Positions 54,152-62,979 of a DNA stretch of 64,000 bases are shown piece by piece. Within the stretch, counting starts at the first letter, position 1. Every line of letters begins with the position of its first letter. The translations under genes and the position numbers were made by a program. The notes under the pieces were generated by a model, which was not told where the DNA came from, made no database searches, and saw only the letters and a list, made by a program, of their open reading frames with translations. This stretch comes from CAVVYV01 sp963818205 (GTDB taxonomy: Bacteria > Actinomycetota > Thermoleophilia > Solirubrobacterales > 70-9): NCBI GenBank assembly GCA_963818205.1, contig CAWFRG010000008.1, positions 17,579 through 81,578 of the forward strand, read 5' to 3'.

Positions 54152-54702
54152 GTCGGCCGACGGGTGGGCGCCGCACCATGCTTGGGCGGTGCCCGCTCGT
54201 CACCCAAAGGGGAAGCCGGTTCGTGTCCTCAACAGCGTCCCGGGGAGTGTCGGTTGCACGCGGAAGCAGAAGCCTCTCACGCTCAGTGTGAGGCGCCTCC
54301 TGCTCGTCCACTGGGGGAGCCTTAGAGAGGGCGGCTCGGACGCCTGCTGCCGTGCCGAATCGAGAGCCCGGATGTTTCGTTTGACGTCCCTTGACCGGCA
54401 CACATCAGCGAACCACCCTTACGGCACACGCAGGCGCCGCTCGGCAGCGAAGTCCCTGCTCAGCGGCACGCGTGTGCCGTTCAGGGTTCTTGAGCGGAAC
54501 GCCCGATCGGTCGGAGCGCGAGCGCTGCTTGCTTGCGCATTCGGAGACTTGTCGGCGCCAGCTCCGGGATGCCGGTGCGACTATGGATGCAGGGCCGCGC
54601 CCGGAGCGATTCGCCTTTGCATCGCTGCGCTCCCGGGTGTCATGCACGCCGTCGTCTCGCCAGATCGACTCTCACAGACTGCGGCGGCCTATGTCACGCG
54701 CT
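54152..54702. other. Gap without a recognisable gene
   Basis: A 551-base stretch between the recombinase and the DHFR-like gene. I find no supported coding frame, tRNA or copy of the twin-hairpin repeat. A GCACGCGGAAGCAGAAG-like string near 54257 resembles strings at 51312 and 56300, but it is short. Confidence 0.5.
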
Positions 54703-55308
54703 TTAGCTCGCATACTGCGGGCGCCCGGCAGGCCGGTAGACCTGGATCGTTACGCCCTTTGAGTCGGTTCGCGAGTCGACCAGTTCAAGCGCCATGTCCG
54801 GGCCGGTGTCGGGGAACAGCCGCGTGCCCTGGCCGAGGACCACCGGGACGATGAGCAGATTCATCTCGTCAACGAGGTCGTTCTCGAGCAGCCACCGGGT
54901 CAGGGCGCCGCTGCCGTGCACCTGCAGCTCACCCGCCCGCTTGGCTTTCAGCTCGCTGATGGCCGCCGCGAGGTCACCGGAGAGGACGGTCGTATCCGCC
55001 CAGCGCGCTTCGGTGAGCGTGTTCGATGCCACATACTTCGGCTTCTCATTCAACGCCACGCCGATGGGGTGGGCGCGCATCTCTTCGATTGCGCCCCAGG
55101 AGCCAGCAAAGAGCTCGTAGGTCCACCGGCCGAACAGGAACGCGTCGGCGCGCTGGTAGGTCTGGTTGATGAACGTCCTGGTCTCGTCGTCCCCCTTCCC
55201 CAGGGCCCATCCGCCGCGCTCGAATCCGTTCCTGCGGTCGTCATCCGACCCGCCGTTTCCCTGCATCACTCCATCGACGGAGACTTGCGTCATGGTCGTC
55301 AGCTTCAC
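54703..55308 (-). CDS. Dihydrofolate-reductase-like (RibD C-terminal domain) protein
   Basis: A 201-residue protein of the RibD-C/DHFR-like group: KLTTMTQVSVDGVMQGNGGS, ADAFLFGRWTYELFAGSWGA, LNEKPKYVASNTLTEARWAD, ELQVHGSGALTRWLLENDLV and DEMNLLIVPVVLGQGTRLFP. These are NADPH-dependent reductases of unknown natural substrate, common in soil actinobacteria. It lacks the deaminase domain of RibD. In the accessory region. Confidence 0.88.
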   Translation of the reverse strand: MKLTTMTQVSVDGVMQGNGGSDDDRRNGFERGGWALGKGDDETRTFINQTYQRADAFLFGRWTYELFAGSWGAIEEMRAHPIGVALNEKPKYVASNTLTEARWADTTVLSGDLAAAISELKAKRAGELQVHGSGALTRWLLENDLVDEMNLLIVPVVLGQGTRLFPDTGPDMALELVDSRTDSKGVTIQVYRPAGRPQYAS

Positions 55309-55592
55309 CGTCGCGGTTCCTTTCTCATCGGGTGGTCAATGTTGGTTGAGACCGTATCGGCGCGCCAAACTCATCGGTTACGGCACGCAGAGCGATCCCC
55401 TACGGGACACCGGTTCTGCTCCTGCGCAAAGGCAATCGTCCAAGCCCGCCGCTATCTGGCTCTCGCCCTGGACGATCTGGGGGTGTCTGACATGTCCCCC
55501 GGCGCACTCCTCCTTCGCGCGAAACCCGGCAGCTGCTGCCGACCGGGTTGACTCGATTGCAGAAGTGCAAATGATGGTGTCGCGGTCCATGT

Positions 55593-56126
55593 TCATCCGC
55601 CCTGGGGCCGGCCCATCGCGCAGACCGCGGGGACCGGGCGCAGGTCCTCGACTAGCACCCTGTCGACGGAGAATCCGCCCTCGCGTAGCCGGTCGGCCAG
55701 CTCGTTCCCAAGGTCCCGGGCTCCCTCCGGCGCGAAGTGGCGCGCGTCCCAGAAGATGTAGACGGCCCCATCCCGGGCGAGGTGCTCGCGGACGGCACCG
55801 AGCGCCCTCTCCGGCTGCTGCCAGAAGGGAGCGACGTTGAAGGCGAAGACCTTGTCGAAGCGCCGATCGCCGAGGTCCGCGTCCTCCAGCGCGATGGCCT
55901 CGAACAGAGCCCTGCCCGCGTCGACGTGCTCGCGGTTCCTCCGCGTCGCCATCTCGATCATCTTGGGCGAGCGGTCGATCGCGGTGATCGTTCCCGTCGT
56001 CAGCCTCTCGCAGACCAAGGAAACCGCGACGCCGTGGCCGCAGCCGACCTCGAGCAGGCGGTCGGCCCGGCGGACCTCCAGAGTCTCGACTGCCCAGACG
56101 AACCGCTCCGATGCCTTGCCTGCCAC
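55593..56126 (-). CDS. Class I SAM-dependent methyltransferase
   Basis: A 177-residue methyltransferase: ERFVWAVETLEVRRADRLLE then VGCGHGVAVSLVCERL is motif I, TITAIDRSPKMIEMATRR motif II with the acidic residue, and FDKVFAFNVAPFWQQPERAL motif IV. GTG 56126 (AGKASERF) is the natural start; the longer reading to 56303 has no coding pattern. Substrate unknown. The 284-base gap to the DHFR-like gene may hold a decayed repeat B copy near 55421. Confidence 0.85.
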   Translation of the reverse strand: MAGKASERFVWAVETLEVRRADRLLEVGCGHGVAVSLVCERLTTGTITAIDRSPKMIEMATRRNREHVDAGRALFEAIALEDADLGDRRFDKVFAFNVAPFWQQPERALGAVREHLARDGAVYIFWDARHFAPEGARDLGNELADRLREGGFSVDRVLVEDLRPVPAVCAMGRPQGG

Positions 56127-56337
56127 GGCCCCAGAATTAGCATCACACGCCCGCGAAGTCCATGCCGATCTGCTCGATGACCGGTCAGCGAGCAGTTGTT
56201 GCTCCTTTGCGCGAGCAGCGGCACTGACCGGCCTCGCTACTGCAATGGATCCAGAACGGAAGCGAATGCCGGTGTTCGGGACCACGCGCAGTGCCGGTGG
56301 CACGCGGAAGGAGGCGTCAGCTCACCGCGCGCGCCGC

Positions 56338-56357
56338 TGCTGCTTTTCGTCCAAAGC
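56338..56357 (+). repeat. Repeat B, partial copy 1
   Basis: Only the second hairpin is kept: GCTTT-TCGTCC-AAAGC. It is in the 493-base gap between the methyltransferase and FAD oxidoreductase; the rest of the gap has nothing recognisable. Confidence 0.6.
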
Positions 56358-56619
56358 CACCCCCGACCTGCGGCATCCCCGCGGCGGCCAGGCGGCACCG
56401 CGAGACCGAAGGCTGCTCGCCCACCGGGCAGCATTCTGCGCGGCGGGCATTGAGAGCGCGCTGTGCGCGGAAGCATCAATCGCGCGATGGAAGTCGCAGC
56501 GAGCCAGGGTTGGTGCCCCTGCCGTGTGGTAGGACAACACGGATGACGGTCGAGGCAGCACCACGGTTCACCCAGCCGTTCTTGGAAGCACCTGAGCCGC
56601 GGTGGCCGGCGAGGCGGCG

Positions 56620-57751
56620 GTGAAGAAACACGTTTTGATTCTCGGGGCCGGGTTCGCGGGCCTGGAGTTGGCGGCGCGACTCTCGGAATCGCTCCCGGAC
56701 GAGGTCCGGGTCACGCTGCTCGACCAGAACGACTCGTTCAGCTTCGGGTTCTCGAAGCTGGACGTCATGCTCGGTCGGCGGGCCGCAGAGGATGTACGGC
56801 TCCACTACGGGGACATCTCGCAGGAGGGAGTCGAGTTCCGCCAGGAGCGCGTGACCTCGATCGACCCGGACAAGCGACGAGTCACGACGGACGCAGGGCT
56901 CGTACGACGCCGACGTCCTCGCCGTCGCGCTGGGCGCGGACTACGACTTCGCCGCCACCCCGGGCTTCGAGGAAGGCGGGTACGAGTACTACTCGATCGC
57001 GGGGGCCGAGCGGCTGCGTGACGCGCTCCCCGACTTCGATTCGGGCACGATCCTGATCGGGATCCTCGGCCACCCCTTCAAGTGCCCGCCCGCGCCGTTC
57101 GAGGGCGCGCTCCTGCTGCACGATCAGTTCGTGGAGCGGGGCATCAGGGAGGCCGTAGAGATCCGGGTGATCGGCCCGATGGCGGCGCCCGTGCCGATCA
57201 CGAAGGAGGTCTCGCAGGCCTTCCTCGATGCCCTGGGGGAGCGCGGGATCGAGTACGTCCCCAAGCAGCTCGTGACGAGCATCGAAGACGGGCAGGCCCG
57301 GCTCGCGAGCGGCGAAAGCGTGCCGTATGACCTGTTCATCGGGATTCCCGTCCACCGCGTGCCCGAGGTGGTCGAGAGCTCTGGGCTCGCCGTGGACGGC
57401 TGGGTCCCGGTGACCGGGCGAACCTCGCGACGCGGTTCCCGGGCGTCTACGCGCTGGGCGACGTGGCGGGCCTGCCGATGGCCAAGGCAGGCGTATTCGC
57501 CGAGGCCGCCGCCCGGGTAGTGGCCGAGGACATCGCCGCCGGGCTCCGCGGCGGCGACCGCCGCCCTACGAGGGTGCCGGCAACTGCTACATCGAGTTCG
57601 GCGGCGGGCTGGTCGGCAAGGTCGAGGCCAACTTCCTCGGCGGGACCGGAGCCGACGGCCCGAGCTGGTGGGCCCCTCGCGAGAGCTCGCCGCGGAGAAG
57701 GAGGAGTTTGGCTCGATCCGGCGAGCGCGCTGGTTCGGCTCGGCGCCATAA
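56620..57751 (+). pseudogene. FAD/NAD(P) oxidoreductase (sulfide:quinone reductase-like), multiply frameshifted
   Basis: About 375 residues over four or more frames. VLILGAGFAGLELAARLSES is the FAD motif; near 56896 it shifts to YDADVLAVALGADYDFAATP, FDSGTILIGILGHPFKCPPA; near 57415 to FPGVYALGDVAGLPMAKAGV (the GD motif of the FAD site); near 57560 to YEGAGNCYIEFGGGLVGKVE; and again to end RRARWFGSAP. The order of motifs is that of the pyridine-nucleotide-disulphide/SQR-like family. Either several sequencing indels or real decay. GTG 56620 start. Confidence 0.78.
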
Positions 57752-57792
57752 GCGCAATTAGATGTGAATCGTCTCTTGCCGCCGGCGCTCCC

Positions 57793-57867
57793 GCTTTCCA
57801 TGAAAAGCACCCCGCTTTTCGTCCAAAGCGGCTACTCCCGCAGCCCGGCGGCTGCGAGGGCTGTGTC
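57793..57867 (+). repeat. Repeat B, copy 2
   Basis: GCTTT-CCATGA-AAAGC-ACCCC-GCTTT-TCGTCC-AAAGC, both hairpins perfect, followed by GGCTACTCCCGCAGCCCGGC and GGCTGCGAGGGCTGTGTC. The tail is nearly identical in copy 3. Confidence 0.8.
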
Positions 57868-57907
57868 ACCGACTAGGCTCGCCTGACACCCAAGAGGAGG
57901 AGACCAC

Positions 57908-58193
57908 ATGGCATACCTGTTGACGCATTTCTGGCCGGGCGCAACGGTGGATGAGTACAAGGCAACCATTGCGGCGGTGCACCCTCCTGGGAGGTCTGCC
58001 CGAGGGACAGACCTACCACGCCGCTGGGCCGACAGACGGAGGCATCCTCATCGCCGCGGTGTGGGAGTCCAAGGAGCAATCCGACCGCTTCGTCCAAGAC
58101 AAGCTGCTGCCGAGTATGCCCGTCGAGGGGGGCTTTACGGGCCAGCCGGAGGAGCGCACGGCCGAGATCGTGAGCCACGGCATACACCAATAG
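57908..58193 (+). CDS. Small ABM-like protein, frameshifted
   Basis: About 94 residues: MAYLLTHFWPGATVDEYKAT and IAAVHPPGG, then after a one-base shift near 57983 LPEGQTYHAAGPTDGGILIA, AVWESKEQSDRFVQDKLLPS and a C-terminal PEERTAEIVSHGIHQ. The strand-helix-strand layout with VWES-x(5)-F is that of antibiotic biosynthesis monooxygenase-like stress-responsive barrels. Role unknown. GGAGGAG before the ATG. Confidence 0.72.
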
Positions 58194-58297
58194 AACCCGC
58201 GTGGCGCTAGTTCTGGCTGGCGCGAAGCGGAGGTTGATTGGGGTCGCATCGCTCGCGAGTCCCACGCGGGAGAAGGAGGCGTACTCGGGGAAGCGCT

Positions 58298-58385
58298 CCT
58301 TTCCATGCAAAGCAGAACTACTGCTTTTCGTCCAAAGCAGCGGTCGTCTACTCCCGCAGCCCGGCGGCTTCGAGGGCTGTGTCGC
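58298..58385 (+). repeat. Repeat B, copy 3
   Basis: CCTTT-CCATGC-AAAGC, then AGAACTACT and GCTTT-TCGTCC-AAAGC flanked by CT...AG where copy 2 has CC...GG (a compensated pair), followed by CTACTCCCGCAGCCCGGCGG and CTTCGAGGGCTGTGTC. It fills the gap between the small ABM-like gene and the end of the glyoxalase-like gene. Confidence 0.8.
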
Positions 58386-58390
58386 GGGGG

Positions 58391-58776
58391 TCAGATCTGG
58401 GCGAGACCGTGGACGTTGCCGTCGGGGTCCTTGAACCAGGCCACCCGGTCGTCGCCCAGCTCGGCAATCCCCTTCTCGTTCGTCTTGATCGGATCACTGT
58501 CGAGATGCTCGAAGCTGACGCCATTGGCGGTGAGCTCGTCCACCGTCTTCTCGAGGTCACCCACCTCCCAGCCGGCGATCGTGCCGCCCGACTTGCCCGC
58601 GTTTGCGGGCGAGGGGTAGATGTGAATCTCGCGGCCCCCGCCGCACGGGTACGTGATCCCGCCGTCGCCGATATCCCTGCCTCCCGAGAGGCCGAGCTTG
58701 CCCTCGTAAACTCCTTCGCCTTCGCCATGTCAGACACCGGTACTGCCGGCTCAACCTTTGCGTCACTCAGACCCAT
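58391..58776 (-). CDS. Glyoxalase/VOC-family protein, frameshifted
   Basis: About 128 residues. From ATG 58776: KVEPAVPVSDMAKAKEF; one base is missing near 58708, after which the frame reads YEGKLGLSGGRDIGDGGITY, GGGREIHIYPSPANAGKSGG, TIAGWEVGDLEKTVDELTAN and AWFKDPDGNVHGLAQI, stop at 58391. The FKDPDGN motif and repeated beta-alpha units are VOC-superfamily marks. Substrate (glyoxal-like, antibiotic or aromatic) unknown. Confidence 0.82.
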
Positions 58777-58869
58777 CTCGTCCTTCTGTCGCAGTGACGA
58801 AATCCTAGTCCCACAACGGAGAGCAGATTCTCATGCGACATCGCGCACGCAGTATCTCTCGACAGAGTG

Positions 58870-58898
58870 CTGCTTTCCATGCAAAGCGACACTCTGCG
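58870..58898 (+). repeat. Repeat B, partial copy 4
   Basis: GCTTT-CCATGC-AAAGC, the first hairpin only, followed by ACACTCTGCGC. It lies in the 279-base gap before the secreted-protein remnant. Confidence 0.65.
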
Positions 58899-59055
58899 CG
58901 GCTCGAGAACGCAGTAGGGCACTCTTGGTAGGTATCAACGCCGACTCTGGCCGCTCTGAGCTTGCAGCTTTCAACAGGCTTCCAGCCCGCCAGGCCATAA
59001 GCGTGTATACGCATCACTTCGTTCAGGCTGCTGGGGGAGAAGGAGGAGCAAAGGA

Positions 59056-59560
59056 ATGCACCCGAAGTTTCGGCTAACGATCGTCGTTGTGATCGCGGCG
59101 GCGCTGGGGCTGACGGTGGGAATCGGCAGCGCCGTGGCTACAAGAGGAAGCTTCAACGCCAGACCACGGTCGTCTTCGAGGACCTACCGGGATCGAGCGG
59201 TGATCGGATCTCCGGCCAGGTCAGCATTGGAGCGCCGCAGGAGCCGCCGCTTTATGGCGGAGAGATCCTCGCGCGGAGCGCCGGGTTGGCGGCCAATTGC
59301 CTCAAGGGCCAACGGGTGGAGATCAAGCACGCCCCACCGCTGAGGGCGGAGGAGGGGGCCCAGCCACCCTGGTTGCGACCGCGGTCACCAACGCCACCGG
59401 CGCCTGGCAGACGACCGCCTACGAGGCGAGAGCGGCGAACGACCTCCTGTTCGACTCGTTCCACGTCGAGGTGGTGAAGAAGCGCCTGCGGCCGAAGAAC
59501 GCGCGCCACAAGCACGTCTGCATCGGCGCGTTCGCGAGCCGGACCGTCTTCTCGTACTAG
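59056..59560 (+). pseudogene. Secreted protein, two frameshifts
   Basis: Signal peptide FRLTIVVVIAAALGLTVGIG from ATG 59056. After a shift near 59139 it reads YKRKLQRQTTVVFEDLPGSS, GDRISGQVSIGAPQEPPLYG then LAANCLKGQRVEIKHA; after another near 59340 ATAVTNATGAWQTTAYEARA, DSFHVEVVKKRLRPKNARHK and FASRTVFSY. The Cys at NCL and later HVCIG may pair. The strand pattern with TVTNATGAW resembles extracellular beta-sandwich repeats. Unknown role. Confidence 0.65.
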
Positions 59561-59572
59561 ACGTAGCCGCGC

Positions 59573-59836
59573 GTGCGGCTGACTTCGCTCGCTGTGCTTG
59601 TCGGGGATTACGATCCCGTCGATGGCGGCTGCAGTCCTACTGGTCCCACTCGACGAACGCGGACGGAGATCATCGATGCCTTCGAAGAGGCGACGAATGA
59701 GCAGCCAACCGAGATCCAGGAAGACGGGAGCCGCCGGTACTACCTCCATGGCGAGGAGTCGACCGTAGACACGCTGGACGGGATCGATCCCAACTGGCAA
59801 GAACACGTCACCCGGACGAGTTCAACGCTGACGTAA
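59573..59836 (+). CDS. Hypothetical 87-residue protein
   Basis: GTG 59573: RLTSLAVLVGDYDPVDGG, then EIIDAFEEATNEQPTEIQED and RRYYLHGEESTVDTLDGIDP. The amphipathic acidic second half looks coding, but the first half is uncertain and no family is recognised. It follows the secreted-protein remnant by 12 bases. Confidence 0.35.
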   Translation: MRLTSLAVLVGDYDPVDGGCSPTGPTRRTRTEIIDAFEEATNEQPTEIQEDGSRRYYLHGEESTVDTLDGIDPNWQEHVTRTSSTLT

Positions 59837-59882
59837 GAAGTTCGGGTTTTTTGGTGTAGGCGAAACACAAGACCGCCGGGCA

Positions 59883-59944
59883 GGGGCGGTCCCGGCAAGG
59901 ACAAGCTGAAGGGCGGGGCCGGGAAGGACAACCAGGTCCAATAG
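59883..59944 (+). pseudogene. Fragment of an RTX calcium-binding protein
   Basis: The frame ending at 59944 reads GGPGKDKLKGGAGKDNQVQ before the stop: two glycine-rich RTX nonapeptides of the type seen in the 13.8-14.5 kb gene. No start or N-terminal part is present, so it is a leftover C-terminus. Confidence 0.65.
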
Positions 59945-59968
59945 GCCGGAGCGCCGCAAGCGAAGGCC

Positions 59969-60014
59969 CCTTTCCATGCAAAGCGCCGCTTCTCGTCCTA
60001 AGCAGCTATCTCAC
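59969..60014 (+). repeat. Repeat B, copy 5
   Basis: CCTTT-CCATGC-AAAGC, GCC, GCTTC-TCGTCC-TAAGC, then AGCTATCTCAC. It sits in the 90-base gap between the RTX remnant and the end of the epoxide hydrolase. Confidence 0.75.
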
Positions 60015-60034
60015 TAGTTCGAGCTGACTAGCGG

Positions 60035-61270
60035 TCACCGCACCGAGCTGAATGCGGCCCGCACCTCGGTCGAGAAGAGCTCCGGCTCCTCCCAGGCGGC
60101 GAAGTGGCCGCCCCTGTCGACCTCGTTGAAGTACGCGAGGTCGGGGTAGGCCACCTCGACCCAGCTCCGCGGGGCAGCCCAGACCTCGTCGGGGAACGTC
60201 GTGAAGCCGACCGGTACGGACGCCGGCGGAGGGGGCTCAACGGCGAAGCGGGCCCGTGCTCGTCCGTCCTCCCAGTAGTCCCGGGCCGCCGAGGCCCCGG
60301 TGCCCGTCAGCCAGTAGAGCGTGACGTTGTCGACGATGTGCTCCTTGGTCAGGTTCCCGGTCGGCCTGCCGTCGACGAACGCGCCGGCGATCTTGTAGTA
60401 GCCGTCCGTGTCGTGGTCGAGCATCCAGGCCGCGAGGGCGACGGGTGAGTCCAGCAGCGCGTAGCCGATCGTCTGCGGCCGGGTGGCCATCTCCAGGAAG
60501 TAGGCGGAGCCGTCCGTCGTGAACGTGTTGAGCGCATCGTGCGCCGCGCGTTCCTGCTCGGACTCCGCCGGCAGCTGGTCGGCGACGCCGGGCACGACCA
60601 CCGCCGTGAGCACGTTGATGTGGACGCCGAGCAGGCCCTCGGGAGCCTGGCGGGCCATCGCGTCGGTGACGACGGCTCCCCGGTCCCCGCCCTGGGCGAC
60701 ATAGCGTCTGTAGCCGATGCGGCGCATCAGCTCCGCCCAGGCTTGCCCAATGCGAGCCGCGTCCCAGCCGACCTCGGCCGGCTCACCCGAGAAGCCGTAG
60801 CCGGGTATCGACGGCAAAACCAGATGGAAGGCGTCCTCGGCGTCGCCGCCGTGGGCCGTCGGGTCGGTGAGCGGGCCGACGGTCTCGAGCAGCTCGACGA
60901 CCGAGCCGGGCCAGCCGTGCGTCATGATCAGCGGCAACGCGTCTTCGTGCGGCGACTTCACGTGGATGAAATGGATGTCCACCCCGTCGATCTCAGTGAT
61001 GAACTGCGGCAACGCGTTAAGTCGCGCCTCGCACGCGCGCCAGTCGTACTCGGTCGTCCAGTAGCGCGCCAGCTCCCGCATCGTGGCGAGTTGCACGCCC
61101 TGCGAGCGATCGTCGACGAGCTCCTTGGAGGGCCACCGCGTCGCGGCGATCCGGCGGCGGAGGTCGTCTAGGTCCTCCTGCGGAACATCTGCGTCATAGG
61201 GTCGGATCGCGCCATTTTCGGCCTTCGCCTTATCGGCGGCGGCCGCTGGGGTCGAGGCTGAGGCTTCCAT
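60035..61270 (-). CDS. Epoxide hydrolase (alpha/beta-hydrolase)
   Basis: A 411-residue hydrolase with the epoxide hydrolase N-terminal domain: LDDLRRRIAATRWPSKELVD and YWTTEYDWRACEARLNALPQ. The core has LIMTHGWPGSVVELLETVGP (oxyanion HGWPGS), YVAQGGDRGAVVTDAMARQA (nucleophile Asp in GGDRG, where most relatives have GGDWG), and DRGGHFAAWEEPELF (catalytic His). It should open epoxides to diols. Start at 61270 (MEASASTP). An intact gene in a region of broken ones. Confidence 0.92.
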   Translation of the reverse strand: MEASASTPAAAADKAKAENGAIRPYDADVPQEDLDDLRRRIAATRWPSKELVDDRSQGVQLATMRELARYWTTEYDWRACEARLNALPQFITEIDGVDIHFIHVKSPHEDALPLIMTHGWPGSVVELLETVGPLTDPTAHGGDAEDAFHLVLPSIPGYGFSGEPAEVGWDAARIGQAWAELMRRIGYRRYVAQGGDRGAVVTDAMARQAPEGLLGVHINVLTAVVVPGVADQLPAESEQERAAHDALNTFTTDGSAYFLEMATRPQTIGYALLDSPVALAAWMLDHDTDGYYKIAGAFVDGRPTGNLTKEHIVDNVTLYWLTGTGASAARDYWEDGRARARFAVEPPPPASVPVGFTTFPDEVWAAPRSWVEVAYPDLAYFNEVDRGGHFAAWEEPELFSTEVRAAFSSVR

Positions 61271-61447
61271 CTGCGGCTCCTAACTCGCGATTCGGGGGCC
61301 TTCCTGACTCTTGCGGGGCGCAGACAAGGAGGGGTCTAGACACTCGGCGCCATCGCGCCAAGGCGACCCTATTCCCCCGGTGGGGAACAGGTCAAGGGCC
61401 GGGGCGCACCTCGGTGGCGAAGAGCCTCAGCAGGCGAGACCGGTGCG

Positions 61448-61494
61448 TTCCATGCAAAGCGGATAGCCGCTTCTCGTCCAAAGCGGCTATCTGA
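61448..61494 (+). repeat. Repeat B, copy 6 (longest hairpin)
   Basis: TTCCATGCAAAGC is followed by GATAGCCGCTT and AAGCGGCTATC, an 11-bp perfect inverted repeat with loop CTCGTCCA. It is in the 348-base gap between the epoxide hydrolase and NTF2-like genes, which otherwise holds no recognised gene. A weak relative (ACTACTGCTCTTCGCCCAGG) is at about 61565. Confidence 0.8.
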
Positions 61495-61618
61495 CAGCTA
61501 TGTCTCCGAGCGACTCAGCCGTTGCACTCACGCGACGGGAGGCGCGCGGCGAACGTCCGCAGTCACTACTGCTCTTCGCCCAGGGCGAGCGTCTCCGGCC
61601 GCGAGTCGAGGCGCTCGC

Positions 61619-62134
61619 TTGGCCCCGGCTCCACGGTCGCATCGGAGGGCCGGCCTGCGATGCTCCGCCCCGCAATGCGACGCTGGAAACGGGCCGAGGT
61701 ACCGGCTTCTGTCTGAGCAGGATGTAGAACTCCATCGCCGCCTCTACGAGGCGTTCAACGCACGCGACGTAGATTCGTTATTCGCTCTTTGCGATGCGGA
61801 CGTCACGATTCAGTCGGCTTTTGCCGCCGTCAGCGGCGGCGACTACCACGGCCACGATGGGGTGCGGGGGTGGCAAAGAGACCTCGCGGACGCATGGGGC
61901 GATGACATTCGCGTCGAGGCTGAGGCGTACTTCGATCTCGGCGAGCACACGCTCGCTTTTGACGTGCTGCACGGGCGCGGGCGCCAGAGCGGCGCGCAGG
62001 TCGCGTTGCCGGGCGCCGCAGTGACGAGGTGGCGCGATGGGCGATGCGTCTACTTCAAGGCGTACGCCGACAGGAAGGAAGCTCTGGGCGATCTCGGCGT
62101 CTCCGAGGACGCGCTCGTGCCGATCTCCCCATGA
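61619..62134 (+). CDS. NTF2-like/SnoaL-like protein, start uncertain
   Basis: The conserved part begins about residue 31: LSEQDVELHRRLYEAFNARD, SLFALCDADVTIQSAFAAVS, WGDDIRVEAEAYFDLGEHTL and GAAVTRWRDGRCVYFKAYAD, an NTF2-like cone fold. TTG 61619 is the only accepted start codon in frame; the sequence up to 61708 does not look coding, and CTG 61709 (TCTGAGCAGGATG) would start exactly where relatives do. Role unknown. Confidence 0.75.
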   Translation: MAPAPRSHRRAGLRCSAPQCDAGNGPRYRLLSEQDVELHRRLYEAFNARDVDSLFALCDADVTIQSAFAAVSGGDYHGHDGVRGWQRDLADAWGDDIRVEAEAYFDLGEHTLAFDVLHGRGRQSGAQVALPGAAVTRWRDGRCVYFKAYADRKEALGDLGVSEDALVPISP

Positions 62135-62234
62135 CCCACGACGCGTTCCCGCAGTCCCCTCGAAGAGGCCGGCCGCCGGTATCGCGAAGCCCGGAGCCAA
62201 ACGGGATGTCCCGTCAGCCCCAGGATTCATAGAT

Positions 62235-62624
62235 TCAGGGGTCCTCGAAGCGGCCGAACCCGGCGTGCAGCGGATGCACGGTCACCTCGCCGCTACCGAG
62301 TAGCCGCACCTTGTCCTCCAGCTGCTTGATCGCCGTCGCGCTCGGCTCGCCAAAGATGCGGATCGATGTCAGCGTCAGGAGGTCCGCGAACCTTCCAAAG
62401 CGGGGTCCGGCCACCTCCATGTGGAAGTCAAGCGACGCGGAGTCTGGGTGGACGTGGATTACGGTCATCTGACTGCCGTCCTGGCTGAAGTACACCGCGT
62501 ACGAGACGATCTGCGCCTCGTGGCTCTCGACGAAGTCGGTTAATTCTCCGATGGCGCCCTTCAACTCTTCGAGCGCTCCCTCGCGCACGTCCGACGTGTC
62601 GATATATACGAGCGGTTGGGACAT
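62235..62624 (-). CDS. Hypothetical protein, possible ABM-like fold
   Basis: A 129-residue protein: QPLVYIDTSDVREGALEELK, ELTDFVESHEAQIVSYAVYF, MTVIHVHPDSASLDFHMEVA and PLHAGFGRFEDP. Strand-helix-strand with a HVHPDS turn suggests a ferredoxin-like dimer barrel. It is not recognised further. AGATGTCC-type start region; next to the broken FAD oxidase gene upstream. Confidence 0.7.
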   Translation of the reverse strand: MSQPLVYIDTSDVREGALEELKGAIGELTDFVESHEAQIVSYAVYFSQDGSQMTVIHVHPDSASLDFHMEVAGPRFGRFADLLTLTSIRIFGEPSATAIKQLEDKVRLLGSGEVTVHPLHAGFGRFEDP

Positions 62625-62847
62625 CTGACGTTCGTTTTATCCCCTTCGGTCCGCCACGGTGTGCGAATCGTCACGTATCGGGAAGCCGTGGCACTCACCG
62701 TCCGACCCCCGATTCTCGACGCCCCTGACAGCGAATGCGGGTGTCTCGCCGAACCCGACATACCGATGCGGCGGAGAAGGAGGAGCCGGGCCGGCTCCGC
62801 TCGGGCGCCTCCCTTGCGCGAGAAGCAAGCGCGTGCTCGAACAGCGC

Positions 62848-62895
62848 TCCTTTCCATGCAGAGCACCGCTTCTCGTCCAAAACGGCTATGCCGGG
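62848..62895 (+). repeat. Repeat B, copy 7
   Basis: CCTTT-CCATGC-AGAGC, ACC, GCTTC-TCGTCC-AAAAC, then GGCTATG. The upstream AGCGCTCC is shared with copy 3. It lies in the 355-base gap between the hypothetical gene and the FAD oxidase; the rest of the gap has nothing recognisable. Confidence 0.7.
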
Positions 62896-62979
62896 AGTCC
62901 TCGTCCCAGCAGCCGAGACTTCCACTTTCACGCGAAAGGAGAAGCGGCCGCTCGCGCAGCCCGACCGACCGTGTGAGCT

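Noticed and set aside
56338..62895. Integron attC sites between cassette-like genes
   Set aside because: The repeats lack the RYYYAAC/GTTRRRY cores of attC, gene orientations are mixed, and the recombinase is too short and shows no integron-specific insertion that I can see. The cassette idea is kept only as a hypothesis with a different site.
56338..62895. CRISPR array
   Set aside because: Repeats are 0.3-1.6 kb apart with genes between them, vary in length, and no cas genes are present.
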